Below are positions 1 to 7,328 of a stretch of 21,737 nucleotides of DNA, in pieces. Position numbers and translations under genes: made by a program. The stretch covers positions 1 through 21,737 of the forward strand of contig JBFFIE010000033.1 in assembly GCA_041556555.1 (NCBI GenBank), written 5' to 3'. A model generated the notes under the pieces. That model had not been told where the DNA came from. It saw only the letters and a list, made by a program, of their open reading frames with translations, and did not search any database. Source of the DNA: SZUA-592 sp041556555 (GTDB lineage Bacteria > Pseudomonadota > Gammaproteobacteria > Eutrophobiales > Eutrophobiaceae). The stretch's first letter is position 1. Every line of letters starts with the position of its first letter.

Positions 1-287
1 CAGGCAATGGTGCAGACCTTGCAGCCGACGCAGACATCTTCCAGGACTTCCTTGGCCCCGGTCTTTTCATTGTAAACAATGGCCTCCACCGGACAGGCAT
101 GCATACACCAGGCCTCGGAGCACTGGGTGCAGGTATAGGGGACAAAACGTCCTTCCTCGTGGAAGACAAAAATCTTGATCCGTGAGACGGCGGGATTGAA
201 TACCCCCGTTGCCTGGTAGGAACAGGCCATTTCGCACTGGAGGCAACCGGTACACTTCTCCGGCTCTATCTGGAGTGATTTGAGCAT
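1..287 (-). CDS. 4Fe-4S poly-ferredoxin, electron-transfer subunit (3' part outside the window)
   Basis: An iron-sulfur protein that should pass electrons to or from a partner oxidoreductase through several 4Fe-4S clusters. Only the first 95 codons are present; the gene runs off the left edge. Visible cysteines: C12-x2-C15-x2-C18-x3-C22, then C53-x2-C56-x4-C61-x3-C65-Pro, then C86-x2-C89-x2-C92 with the cut codon beginning TG, as expected for a fourth Cys. This spacing is that of the DmsB/HycB-type electron-transfer subunits; the N-terminus MLKSLQIEPEKCTGC resembles ferredoxins encoded next to aldehyde ferredoxin oxidoreductases (family knowledge, partner not visible). There is no signal peptide, so it is probably cytoplasmic. 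The ATG at 287 is chosen because an AGAGGGAG-type ribosome site lies a few bases upstream and the first Cys motif follows at once. The next gene is divergent. Confidence 0.85.
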   Translation of the reverse strand, partial: MLKSLQIEPEKCTGCLQCEMACSYQATGVFNPAVSRIKIFVFHEEGRFVPYTCTQCSEAWCMHACPVEAIVYNEKTGAKEVLEDVCVGCKVCTIA

Positions 288-397
288 CTGGACATCTCCC
301 TCTTTACTCTTTTATATATGGCAATACTGAACATAATTATGGCACTAATAAACCATGATTGATGGGTTTACTCAAGTAATGAAATGAATTTATAAAT

Positions 398-414
398 CTG
401 GCAAATTCAATGCT
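398..414 (+). promoter_or_regulatory. Possible second sigma-54-like -24/-12 element
   Basis: CTGGCAAATTCAATGCT keeps the invariant GG-N10-GC spacing (GG at 400-401, GC at 412-413), but the -12 half is ATGC rather than TTGC. It lies 254 bp upstream of the SYLF start and points the same way. It could drive a long leader or a small RNA, or it may be chance in an AT-rich region. Confidence 0.3.
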
Positions 415-490
415 TACGGGGCGATTTTAAGATATTTGCTTGGCGGGTCAACGAGTTTTCCCGGCGATGCAAAAAAGCCATGAAAAACTG

Positions 491-526
491 TTGCATATTG
501 CAAACACAGCTGATGCAAATTGCAAT
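491..526. promoter_or_regulatory. Paired TTGCA palindromes, candidate enhancer (UAS) of the sigma-54 promoter
   Basis: Two dyads sit side by side: TTGCA-TAT-TGCAA at 491-503 and ATGCAA-AT-TGCAAT at 513-526. Their centres are about 22 bp apart, close to two helical turns, and about 70-90 bp upstream of the -24 element. That is the usual arrangement of binding sites for dimers of an NtrC-type activator. That they are activator sites is inferred from sequence and position only. Confidence 0.5.
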
Positions 527-584
527 GAATTTTGCGTGATCAGATGAATGATGACGAGGCGTTTATTCTTACTTTCCCTCTAAT

Positions 585-601
585 CTGGCAAAATATTTGC
601 G
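585..601 (+). promoter_or_regulatory. Sigma-54 (RpoN) -24/-12 promoter for the SYLF gene
   Basis: CTGGCAAAATATTTGCG matches the consensus TGGCAC-N5-TTGCW at all core positions, with GG at 587-588 and GC at 599-600 separated by exactly 10 bases. Transcription would start near 612, giving a leader of about 56 nt to the ATG at 668. The strict spacing plus upstream palindromes make this the best promoter in the window. Confidence 0.7.
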
Positions 602-667
602 TTCATTCAGCAGTCAAATTAATCTTGGCAGAGTTGAATATTAGACCCCTGTTACCAGAGGATAACC

Positions 668-1204
668 ATGAAAACAAGCTTAAAATTTATTGTGTTGTTA
701 TTGACTGTTTTTTCTCAAACATCTACGCAAGCCTGGGACCCCGGTGAAGTGGATACACTGGACAAAGAGGCCCAGACTGCCAAGGCCGAGATGCTCAAGT
801 CTGACCCGGACATGAAGCGTTTTTTCAATGCGGCTGCCGGCTATGTGATTATCCCGAGCGTAGGTAAAGGTGGCGTGGGCATTGGCGGGGCCTATGGCAA
901 GGGCCTATTGTATGAAAACGGTGCACCCTCCGCTGTGGTAAAGATGACGCAGTTTTCATTTGGTTTTCAGTTTGGTGGCCAGGTCTACAGTGAATTTATC
1001 TTCTTCAAGGATGATGTTGCACTGAGCGATTTCAAACGCGGTAATTTCGAGCTTAATGCGCAGGCCTCAGCAGTGGCGGTGACAGCCGGGGCATCGGCCG
1101 ATGCAGATTACAGCAGCGGCGTGGCCATATTTACCCAGGCGAAGGGAGGTCTGATGTACGAGGCCGCCGTTGGCGGGCAAAAATTCAGTGTCGATCCACG
1201 CTAG
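668..1204 (+). CDS. Secreted SYLF/Ysc84-domain lipid-binding protein
   Basis: A 178-residue exported protein of the SYLF (Ysc84, PF04366) family, known for binding lipids; its bacterial role is poorly defined. A signal peptide (residues 1 to about 22, ending STQA before Trp) precedes the SYLF domain, which fills the rest. The domain shows the typical GYVIIPSVGKGG stretch, the glycine-rich GGVGIGGAYGKG segment, and the C-terminal pattern of alternating small residues ending in GGLMYEAAVGGQKF. The start is supported by AGAGGA a few bases before the ATG. It is monocistronic; the next gene converges on it 31 bp downstream. A sigma-54 promoter upstream suggests it is switched on by an enhancer-binding protein in response to a signal rather than being housekeeping. 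Confidence 0.88.
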   Translation: MKTSLKFIVLLLTVFSQTSTQAWDPGEVDTLDKEAQTAKAEMLKSDPDMKRFFNAAAGYVIIPSVGKGGVGIGGAYGKGLLYENGAPSAVVKMTQFSFGFQFGGQVYSEFIFFKDDVALSDFKRGNFELNAQASAVAVTAGASADADYSSGVAIFTQAKGGLMYEAAVGGQKFSVDPR

Positions 1205-1235
1205 GTCAGGATCATCTAATCAATAAACCATCTGT

Positions 1236-1778
1236 CTACCAGCGGATCATGCGCCGGACCAGCCCGTCACGACGAAAGGCGTGATAGATGGCCCCGCTGA
1301 TGTGCGCGGCCACCAGGGCCAGCAAAACCCAGCAGGTCCATAAATGAATATCCGAATACAGGATATTTAATTCTTCACTCTCCTTGGCCCAGTCGGGCAA
1401 ATCCAGGACCCACCAGAGCGTGGTGGTCCAGCCACTATGTGCAGAAGACAGGTAGCCACTCAGGCAACAGACAAAAATTGTCAGATAAAGAACGACATGA
1501 TTCGCTGCAGCCAGCTTGTGCATTGCCGGTGTCATGGCTGGAGACTCAACAGGGGCAGGCCGATGAATCCAGCGTACATAGAGCAAGAGCCCAAGCACGA
1601 AAATCAGGGTCATGCCGATATTCTTGTGTAACTGGAAAGGCAGGACCCGGTATTTGTAATCTTCCGATGGCAGTGGCAGCGACAACATCCACCAGCTGGA
1701 AATAAACAGGAAAAAAATGGAAATGGCCATCAGCCAGTGCATGATGATGGCAGTTCTGCTATAGCCTTGTCGTTGCAT
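1236..1778 (-). CDS. Cytochrome b561 family di-heme membrane protein
   Basis: A 180-residue integral membrane protein of the bacterial cytochrome b561 (CybB-like) family, expected to carry two b-type hemes and shuttle electrons between quinol and a periplasmic or membrane partner. It has four predicted transmembrane helices (about 9-33, 52-70, 90-110, 143-165). Candidate heme ligands are H14 (in MHW), H51 (in QLHKNIG), H145 (in DIHLW) and H159 (in AAHISGAIYHAF), the spacing typical of the family. It is the last gene of a leftward run, 51 bp after the unrecognised four-helix protein, and may be cotranscribed with it. The ribosome site is weak. Function beyond electron transfer cannot be told. 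Confidence 0.88.
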   Translation of the reverse strand: MQRQGYSRTAIIMHWLMAISIFFLFISSWWMLSLPLPSEDYKYRVLPFQLHKNIGMTLIFVLGLLLYVRWIHRPAPVESPAMTPAMHKLAAANHVVLYLTIFVCCLSGYLSSAHSGWTTTLWWVLDLPDWAKESEELNILYSDIHLWTCWVLLALVAAHISGAIYHAFRRDGLVRRMIRW

Positions 1779-1829
1779 GAGTAATGTTGTTGCTTCTGAT
1801 CGCCGTTTGGAAAATAAGTTAAGTAATAA

Positions 1830-2378
1830 TCAATCTGAATTCAAATGTTGTCCCGCCATGGTGGCCGACATCAACACCACATGAATCAAGGCCCATAACA
1901 AGGTGTCCCATAAATACATCGCCCTCAATAAGGGACCGGTATTGACGATAGCAAGGAAACTGATCATGTCTATCGCCAACAGGGCGCCAAAAACGAGAAC
2001 GGCAGGTTTAACTATCCAGGCTCGGAAATCCAGAAGCAGAATACCCATAACAATCGATATAATGGCTATGACCGCACCGACAGCTGAGAGAGTAATGTGA
2101 AAATTCCGGAACCAGTCCGGACTGGACACGATCACATTTTTGACAGTCGTTCCCATGAGATTGCACTCAGCGAAACTGAGGCCCTCTTCTATCAGTTCGT
2201 CTTCACGGCAATTGATCGGAATATCCTGCACTGCCGCCGTGCCCGGTTTATAGACAATATGTGAGAGCACCTCATTACCATGCATTGCGGTCAGGAATAT
2301 GCCGAACACAATGGCCATGATACCCAGCCAACTGGCCCAGATCGGGCCTCGTTCTTGATAAGGGGATTGTTCGTTCAA
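1830..2378 (-). CDS. Four-helix membrane protein of unknown function, upstream of cytochrome b561
   Basis: I do not recognise this 182-residue protein. It has transmembrane helices at about 14-32, 96-116, 122-145 and 155-175, and a roughly 60-residue loop after helix 1 that carries C57 and C72, which could form a disulfide if the loop is periplasmic. Histidines H33, H40, H94 and H166 lie in or near membrane edges, so heme binding is conceivable but not shown. The likely start is TTG at 2378: an in-frame TAA lies nine codons upstream with no ATG between, and later ATGs would cut into helix 1. A Shine-Dalgarno is not obvious. Its place between a NarL-type regulator and cytochrome b561 suggests a membrane redox role (inference). 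Confidence 0.65.
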   Translation of the reverse strand: MNEQSPYQERGPIWASWLGIMAIVFGIFLTAMHGNEVLSHIVYKPGTAAVQDIPINCREDELIEEGLSFAECNLMGTTVKNVIVSSPDWFRNFHITLSAVGAVIAIISIVMGILLLDFRAWIVKPAVLVFGALLAIDMISFLAIVNTGPLLRAMYLWDTLLWALIHVVLMSATMAGQHLNSD

Positions 2379-2419
2379 ACCGGAGCTACCACAATATAAT
2401 TTTTAGACTTATTCCAAAT

Positions 2420-2448
2420 ATCTTACCGGAGAGGGCCTAGCAAGACAA
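2420..2448 (-). promoter_or_regulatory. Possible sigma-70 promoter for the four-helix protein and cytochrome b561
   Basis: On the minus strand TTGTCT (2448-2443) and TAAGAT (2425-2420) are separated by 17 bp, each matching four of six consensus bases. The start point would be near 2413, giving a leader of about 35 nt to the TTG start at 2378. Confidence 0.4.
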
Positions 2449-2453
2449 TCCCT

Positions 2454-2467
2454 CCTGAATTATCAGG
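2454..2467. promoter_or_regulatory. Palindrome CCTGAATTATCAGG next to the putative promoter
   Basis: A perfect dyad (CCTGA / TCAGG around ATTA) lies just upstream of the putative -35 box, between the response regulator gene and the four-helix protein gene. It has no T-tract, so it is not a good terminator. By position it could be an operator, perhaps for the adjacent NarL-type regulator (inference). Confidence 0.35.
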
Positions 2468-2503
2468 CAATTATAGTGAATATTTCCCGAAGACTGTAAA
2501 TCA

Positions 2504-3151
2504 TCAGGGATTAATGATGTTATGCCGTATGGCCAGGCGGGCAAGTTCAGCCACGGTGGTGACGTTTAACTTGCTTTTGATCTGGGTACTGTAATTGGCC
2601 ACCGTTTTGTAACTGAGTGACATGCGCTTGGCAATTTCACTGGTATTCAAACCCTCAGCCAACAGACAAAAGATTTCAAATTCACGGGTGGACAGTGTCG
2701 ACAGTGGTGAATTCCTTCCCCGGCTTTTCTGTATCGCCAGGCGTTGCACAATATCGGAGTCAATGTGCGTCTTCCCGGATGCCAGTTCCCTGATGGCCTC
2801 AATCAGGACCTCCGGCGCGCTGTTTTTGGTAATGTAACCCTGGGCGCCGGCCTGCAAGGCCTGTTCAACAAACACCGTGTCTTCATGCATACTGAAAACC
2901 AGGATTCTTGCCTTGTCATCCCTGGCCGTGATTCGGCGAATGGCCTCCAGTCCGCCCATACCCGGCATGGACAGGTCCATAACCACAACGTCCGGCTGTG
3001 ATTCAACAAATGCCCGACTGGCACGCTCTCCAGATTCAGCCTCGCAAACGACCTCAATATCTTCACAGTTTTTCAACAATACACGGTAACCGGCCCGAAC
3101 CACCGCATGATCATCAACCAGCAAGACCCTGATTTTTCCCGATTCAGTCAT
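2504..3151 (-). CDS. NarL/FixJ-type response regulator
   Basis: A 215-residue DNA-binding regulator. The receiver domain (about 7-125) has the acidic pair D13-D14, the phospho-acceptor D59 (in VVVMDLSMPGMGG) and K109. A LuxR-type helix-turn-helix fills about 148-212 (LSTREFEIFCLLAEGLNTSEI, then SYKTVANY as recognition helix). AGAGAAG precedes the ATG. It lies 8 bp downstream of the sensor kinase gene and is surely its cognate partner. The domain pattern resembles GacA/UvrY and NarL families, but the stimulus and targets are not evident; the membrane redox genes immediately downstream on the same strand are candidate targets (inference). Confidence 0.92.
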   Translation of the reverse strand: MTESGKIRVLLVDDHAVVRAGYRVLLKNCEDIEVVCEAESGERASRAFVESQPDVVVMDLSMPGMGGLEAIRRITARDDKARILVFSMHEDTVFVEQALQAGAQGYITKNSAPEVLIEAIRELASGKTHIDSDIVQRLAIQKSRGRNSPLSTLSTREFEIFCLLAEGLNTSEIAKRMSLSYKTVANYSTQIKSKLNVTTVAELARLAIRHNIINP

Positions 3152-3159
3152 GCTTCTCT

Positions 3160-4533
3160 TTACCCTGTACCCGTGAGTGGAATGGTTACCCTGATGCGTG
3201 TCCCTTTTCCGGGTTCGGTTTCTATATTGAAACTCCCGTTCAATGCTTGTGCTCGTTCACGCATGCCCATCAGACCCAGGCCTTTTTGCACATCGGTTGC
3301 CTGAAAACCCATGCCATTGTCTTCAATATCCAGTTCTACAAGCTTGCTATCATTGTCAATTTGGCCACCATCAGTAATCTCTTGCAAGTTGATCTTTACC
3401 GTTGTGGCACCGGCATGTTTGATGATATTGGTAAGACTTTCCTGCACGATGCGATAGATATTAATGTCAACCTGTTCACCAAGACCATCAACATCGCCGC
3501 TGAAACTGAAATAACAGAAAATATCCTGATGCCTGGCATTCCAGTCATCAATCATGTCCTGTAATGCCGTCCGTAATCCGAGTTCATCCAGAGCGGGTGG
3601 ACGTAATTGCTGCATCATGTTCTTCGCAACATCATACATACGGCTTGATAAATTGATAATCGTTTCCGCACTCTCGCGAGTCAGTTCATCGCCGCGGGAT
3701 GACTGTTGCTCAATTGAGGTGGCGACGGCCTTGATAGCTGTTATGGATTGCCCGAGTTCATCGTGAAGCTCATAAGCCAGTTTACGTCTCTCATCTTCCT
3801 GTATCGCCAGGGAACGTTGCGTCAAGTAACGGTTTTCTTCCTGGCTCTTTTGCAACACTTCGGCCATCAAATTGAATTTGGATGAAATACGCGATAATTC
3901 AGGCAATTTGAATTCCGGGAGTCGCAATCTGTAATTACCCTGCTCTATCCCTTCCAGACCCTGAAGAATACTATCGATTGGCCGGAAACCTCGTCCGAGC
4001 GTGATATAAACCAATAGATTGGCCAACACGACGAATAATACCAGCAGTATCAGTACATCGCGGGTTTCCGTCCAGCTTTCAGTGATCTCATCACTTGGAT
4101 TCGCCCGTATGATGATCTCTGTTTCCGGCAGACCCGGTTCCTGAATGGAATGATGAAACTCCATGGCCGGGGGCTCCACCAAACGGGCATACCAGGCCGG
4201 GGCAATTGTCTGTGCTGATAACGATTCGGCTGAACTAATACTCTGCCTGCTTTCGCGGTATGGGTTATTGTAACGGTAGAGTTCGATGTGGAGGTGCCGG
4301 GTATCTTCCAGCCGGGATATGGCCTCGAGCACCTGGTCCTGCAATTCACTTTGTTCGCTACTGGCGGTACTGGTCAGGGCAATTTTTATCAACTGCAGTG
4401 TCAGCGTAGCGGTGGCCTGCACTTCATTGAATATCGCATTACGGGCATTGGTAATAATGAAATAGCTTGCCCCCATAAAAATTAATACGAAAAGCAGAGT
4501 AATTAATAATGTCAGGCGAATTCGCAGGCTCAT
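3160..4533 (-). CDS. Sensor histidine kinase, HisKA_3 type (NarX/UhpB-like), with HAMP domain
   Basis: A 457-residue inner-membrane sensor that phosphorylates the NarL-type regulator encoded next to it. Helix 1 (about 8-28) and helix 2 (about 158-178) flank a periplasmic domain of roughly 125 residues that I cannot assign to a known sensor fold. A HAMP linker follows (about 180-230), then HisKA_3 with phospho-acceptor H257 in ERRKLAYELHDELGQS, then the ATPase domain with N-box QESLTNIIKHA (N369), G1 DIEDNGMGF (about 402-410) and G2 GLGLMGMRERA. All catalytic elements appear intact. Start at the ATG before SLRIRL; no strong Shine-Dalgarno is seen. The 176-bp region upstream is shared with the divergent TonB operon. 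Confidence 0.92.
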   Translation of the reverse strand: MSLRIRLTLLITLLFVLIFMGASYFIITNARNAIFNEVQATATLTLQLIKIALTSTASSEQSELQDQVLEAISRLEDTRHLHIELYRYNNPYRESRQSISSAESLSAQTIAPAWYARLVEPPAMEFHHSIQEPGLPETEIIIRANPSDEITESWTETRDVLILLVLFVVLANLLVYITLGRGFRPIDSILQGLEGIEQGNYRLRLPEFKLPELSRISSKFNLMAEVLQKSQEENRYLTQRSLAIQEDERRKLAYELHDELGQSITAIKAVATSIEQQSSRGDELTRESAETIINLSSRMYDVAKNMMQQLRPPALDELGLRTALQDMIDDWNARHQDIFCYFSFSGDVDGLGEQVDINIYRIVQESLTNIIKHAGATTVKINLQEITDGGQIDNDSKLVELDIEDNGMGFQATDVQKGLGLMGMRERAQALNGSFNIETEPGKGTRIRVTIPLTGTG

Positions 4534-4709
4534 GCAACTGTTACCGGGTCAGCAGGTCTCTTGAATACAACATTAGTTCGTTGCATGGTAGCTTGGATGC
4601 CTTAACTTGGAAATGTGCCAGGAAGGTAATTAATGGATGTTAGTAAAAAGAAAAGTTATCATTTATCCAATTAAATCAAGTCATTTGGGAAAAAATCCTG
4701 ATAATTCCA

Positions 4710-5477
4710 ATGAATATATCTAACAAGCTCTTATTATTAATACTGGTATTCAGCCTGGTTCCAGCGTTGGCTGCTACCGATGCGCTGGACGAGGCGATCG
4801 ACAAGGCAGTCGAAACCAACCTCAAGACCCGCCAGACCCAGGAGAAGATTGAGCAACTTTCCGAAGAGACCCGCAGCATGCTCGAGGCATACCAGTATAC
4901 CTTGCAGCAGATAGACAGCCTGAAAACCTATAACGCTCAACTTGAAAAACTGATTAAGAATCAGAGAGCAGAGAAGACATCAATTCTTTCACAGTTAAAC
5001 AGCATTGAAGAAACACAACGTAATATCGTGCCATTAATGTTACGCATGATCGAGGTTCTAGAGGAATTTATTCGTCTTGATATGCCGTTTCTTACCGAGG
5101 AACGCCAGGCACGTCTGAATCTGATAAAGGAAATAATGGATCGCCCAGATGTCAGCCTGCCCGACAAGTATCGCAGAATCATGGAAACCTACCAGATTGA
5201 AATGGAATATGGTCGCAATATTGCAACGGAAAACCGTGTTATAGAAATTAATGGTCAAAGCATTACTGTCGAGACACTGCGGATTGGTCGCCTCGCTCTC
5301 CTGTATCAGACTCTGGATGGTGAAGACAGCGGTTTATGGAATAAAGAGACTGAACAATGGGAGTCATTGCCAGGCAAATACAATAAATCTATAGCTGAAG
5401 GAATCCAGATTGCCAAAAAACAATCACCGCCGGCATTGTTTAAAATACCGGTTCGCTTGCCGGAGAAGTCTGAATGA
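4710..5477 (+). CDS. DUF3450 family periplasmic coiled-coil protein, first gene of the TtpC-type TonB operon
   Basis: A 255-residue exported protein of the DUF3450 family, which is typically encoded directly upstream of TtpC-like proteins. A signal peptide spans about 1-21 (LVFSLVPALA before Ala-Thr), followed by a long charged heptad-rich region (about 30-100) and a globular C-terminal part containing AVNGQ-like hydrophobic strands (RVIEINGQSITVETLRIGRL, about 175-195). Function is not defined; by context it is probably a periplasmic partner of the TonB complex. It overlaps the next gene by ATGA, so translation is coupled. No convincing -35/-10 or Shine-Dalgarno was found in the upstream region. 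Confidence 0.85.
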   Translation: MNISNKLLLLILVFSLVPALAATDALDEAIDKAVETNLKTRQTQEKIEQLSEETRSMLEAYQYTLQQIDSLKTYNAQLEKLIKNQRAEKTSILSQLNSIEETQRNIVPLMLRMIEVLEEFIRLDMPFLTEERQARLNLIKEIMDRPDVSLPDKYRRIMETYQIEMEYGRNIATENRVIEINGQSITVETLRIGRLALLYQTLDGEDSGLWNKETEQWESLPGKYNKSIAEGIQIAKKQSPPALFKIPVRLPEKSE

Positions 5478-6811
5478 AAAATCTTTTTTTGATCTTTTTT
5501 TCATTTTTACTTTTCTTACCTGCTCAAGCGGAAGAAATCACTACGCTGGAAGAACTGTTAAAGCAAATAAATGAAGAAAGCCTGACACAAAAAAAACTGA
5601 ACCAACAGCGTGAAGAGCGTTTCCTAAGGGAGCACAGTGAGCAGAAAAAATTACTGGAAGATGCCTCGGACTTGCTGATTGCCGAGGAAAAGCGTAGCAA
5701 GGCACTTAAATCCATTTACGAACAGAATGAACGTGAAATCAATGCGCTGGATTCACAACTTACCAGTCGCATGGGCTCACTGGGAGAATTACATGGCATT
5801 GTAAGGCAACTGGCCAATGATGTTGACTCTGTTATTGACTCATCCCTGGTTTCTGCACAAAAACCCGATCGGGATGATCTGATTGATGAACTCGCTGCAA
5901 GCAAATCGCTACCAGCCATCAGCCATCTTGAAGAAGTTTGGAAACTGATGCTGGATGAGATGGTTGAAGCCGGAAAAGTTGCAAAATTCCCGGCCAAGAT
6001 TATTACCAATACAGGTGAAGAAACAGAAAAAACCGTTACCCGTGTGGGTGTATTTAATGCGGTTGCCGATGGCCGTTTTCTGAGATATCTGCCGGAAAGC
6101 CCGCATCTGATAGAACCCGGCCGACAACCAGCGACGCGTTTCCAGTCAATGGCAAAAGAACTTGAAGAAGCCGAAAGCGGTATTGTTCCCTTCCCCATTG
6201 ACCCAACCAGTGGCGCCATGCTTGCATTACTAATCCAGGTACCTGACCTGATGACCCGCATTGCCCAGGGTGGACCGGTAGGCGTATTGATAATAATTCT
6301 TGGTTTGATTGGTCTGCTGATTGCAATAATGCGTTACATCAAACTGAACAGGATCGACCATGAGATTAAAGGACAGATGGATGATAAAAACCCCGGGGAT
6401 AATCCCCTGGGCAGGATCATGGCGGTATACAAGAACAATCCGGATGTAGACACCGAAACCCTGGAATTGAAACTGGATGAAGCCATACTCAAGGAACTAC
6501 CGGTCCTGCAACGCGGCCTGCGTATTGTTTCCCTGCTGGCAGAAATAGCGCTACTACTTGGTTTGCTGGGTACCGTGACTGGTATTATTGAAACATTCCA
6601 GTCAATTACCCTGTTTGGCACCGGTGATCCGAGGGTAATGTCCGGCGGTATCTCCCAGGCACTGGTAACCACAGTCATGGGGCTGACTACTTCCATACCG
6701 CTGTTACTGTTTCATGGGTTCCTGTCATCCAAAAGCAATCGCCTGATCCATATTCTTGATGAAAAAAGTGCGGCATTCGTGGCGATGCTGGCTGAAAAAA
6801 GGAAGCAATAA
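5474..6811 (+). CDS. ttpC: TtpC-like MotA/TolQ/ExbB-family protein with periplasmic coiled-coil domain
   Basis: A 445-residue inner-membrane protein matching the architecture of TtpC, the extra component of Vibrio-type TonB2 systems. A signal peptide (1-19, ending PAQA) is followed by a coiled-coil periplasmic region (about 22-115) and a helical region up to about 250. Transmembrane helix 1 lies at about 268-287, and the MotA/TolQ/ExbB proton-channel domain follows with helices at about 351-374 (LLGLLGTVTGIIETF) and 391-414 (GGISQALVTTVMGLTTSI). In Vibrio TtpC is required for TonB2-dependent iron uptake (family knowledge). Here it is flanked by DUF3450 and a short ExbB, as in that operon type. 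Gene symbol given by family and context, not by proven orthology. Confidence 0.88.
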   Translation: MKNLFLIFFSFLLFLPAQAEEITTLEELLKQINEESLTQKKLNQQREERFLREHSEQKKLLEDASDLLIAEEKRSKALKSIYEQNEREINALDSQLTSRMGSLGELHGIVRQLANDVDSVIDSSLVSAQKPDRDDLIDELAASKSLPAISHLEEVWKLMLDEMVEAGKVAKFPAKIITNTGEETEKTVTRVGVFNAVADGRFLRYLPESPHLIEPGRQPATRFQSMAKELEEAESGIVPFPIDPTSGAMLALLIQVPDLMTRIAQGGPVGVLIIILGLIGLLIAIMRYIKLNRIDHEIKGQMDDKNPGDNPLGRIMAVYKNNPDVDTETLELKLDEAILKELPVLQRGLRIVSLLAEIALLLGLLGTVTGIIETFQSITLFGTGDPRVMSGGISQALVTTVMGLTTSIPLLLFHGFLSSKSNRLIHILDEKSAAFVAMLAEKRKQ

Positions 6812-6814
6812 CAC

Positions 6815-7327
6815 ATGCAAAACCTCCTTGAAACCGCAATAGAATTTTTTGAACGGGGGGGACCTATTTTCATGGTGGTGCTGATCGTGTCGGTTGGTTT
6901 ATGGATCCTGATACTGGAGCGTTACTGGTATGTACTTTTTGTTTACCCAAAAGACTTGCAGAAGGCAGTTGATACATGGCATTCCCGTACCGATCATACC
7001 TCCTGGTACGCAATGCGTATAAGGGAAGGATTGCTGGCCGACATTGAGATAACATCGGGCAAATTTATGTTACTGATACACGCAACAACATCCGTGTTAC
7101 CTCTACTGGGTTTACTGGGCACCGTTACCGGAATGATTGCATTGTTCGACGTCATGAATGTATTCAGTACCGGCAATACCCAGGGTATGGCAACCGGCAT
7201 ATCCCGTGCCCTGTTGCCAACCATTGCCGGTCTGGTCACGGCCCTTGCCGGAATTTATTTCTGCAATGACCTGGAACACCGGATCAGTATTTACCAGGAA
7301 GAAGCAAAAGATTGCCTTCAAATCTGA
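6815..7327 (+). CDS. exbB: ExbB-type proton-channel subunit (ExbB2-like)
   Basis: A 170-residue MotA/TolQ/ExbB protein without the long periplasmic part of its upstream neighbour. Helix 1 (about 17-36) is followed by a short cytoplasmic loop, helix 2 (about 87-112, LLGLLGTVTGMIALF) and helix 3 (about 130-150, ALLPTIAGLVTALAGIYF). The length fits the compact ExbB2 of TtpC-type operons rather than the longer E. coli ExbB. It should form the proton-conducting oligomer with ExbD. It starts 3 bp after the TtpC-like stop and ends 1 bp before exbD, so the genes are cotranscribed and probably translationally coupled. Confidence 0.92.
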   Translation: MQNLLETAIEFFERGGPIFMVVLIVSVGLWILILERYWYVLFVYPKDLQKAVDTWHSRTDHTSWYAMRIREGLLADIEITSGKFMLLIHATTSVLPLLGLLGTVTGMIALFDVMNVFSTGNTQGMATGISRALLPTIAGLVTALAGIYFCNDLEHRISIYQEEAKDCLQI

Positions 7328-7328
7328 T

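Larger units (their letters stand above)
288..667. other. 380-bp divergent intergenic region, AT-rich
   Basis: This is the only stretch longer than 300 bases without a convincing gene. It separates the ferredoxin gene from the SYLF gene. It holds a strong sigma-54-type promoter (585-601), two TTGCA palindromes upstream of it (491-526) and a second, weaker -24/-12-like element (398-414). I see no clear sigma-70 promoter for the leftward ferredoxin gene and no small ORF with a convincing ribosome site. Confidence 0.7.

Noticed and set aside
532..747. 71-residue plus-strand ORF overlapping the start of the SYLF gene
   Set aside because: It lies over the sigma-54 promoter and the SYLF signal peptide in another frame, has no ribosome site and no protein-like composition.
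1205..1235. Terminator between SYLF and cytochrome b561
   Set aside because: No hairpin with a T-tract is visible in the 31-bp convergent gap.
4646..4672. Possible Fur box (GATAAATGATAAC on the minus strand) before the TonB operon
   Set aside because: Only part of the 19-bp consensus fits and the dyad is not symmetric; the region is AT-rich, so the match is not convincing.
7158..7328. Longer exbD reading frame starting at 7158
   Set aside because: It would run through exbB in another frame; the ATG at 7329 gives the normal ExbD N-terminus one base after the exbB stop.
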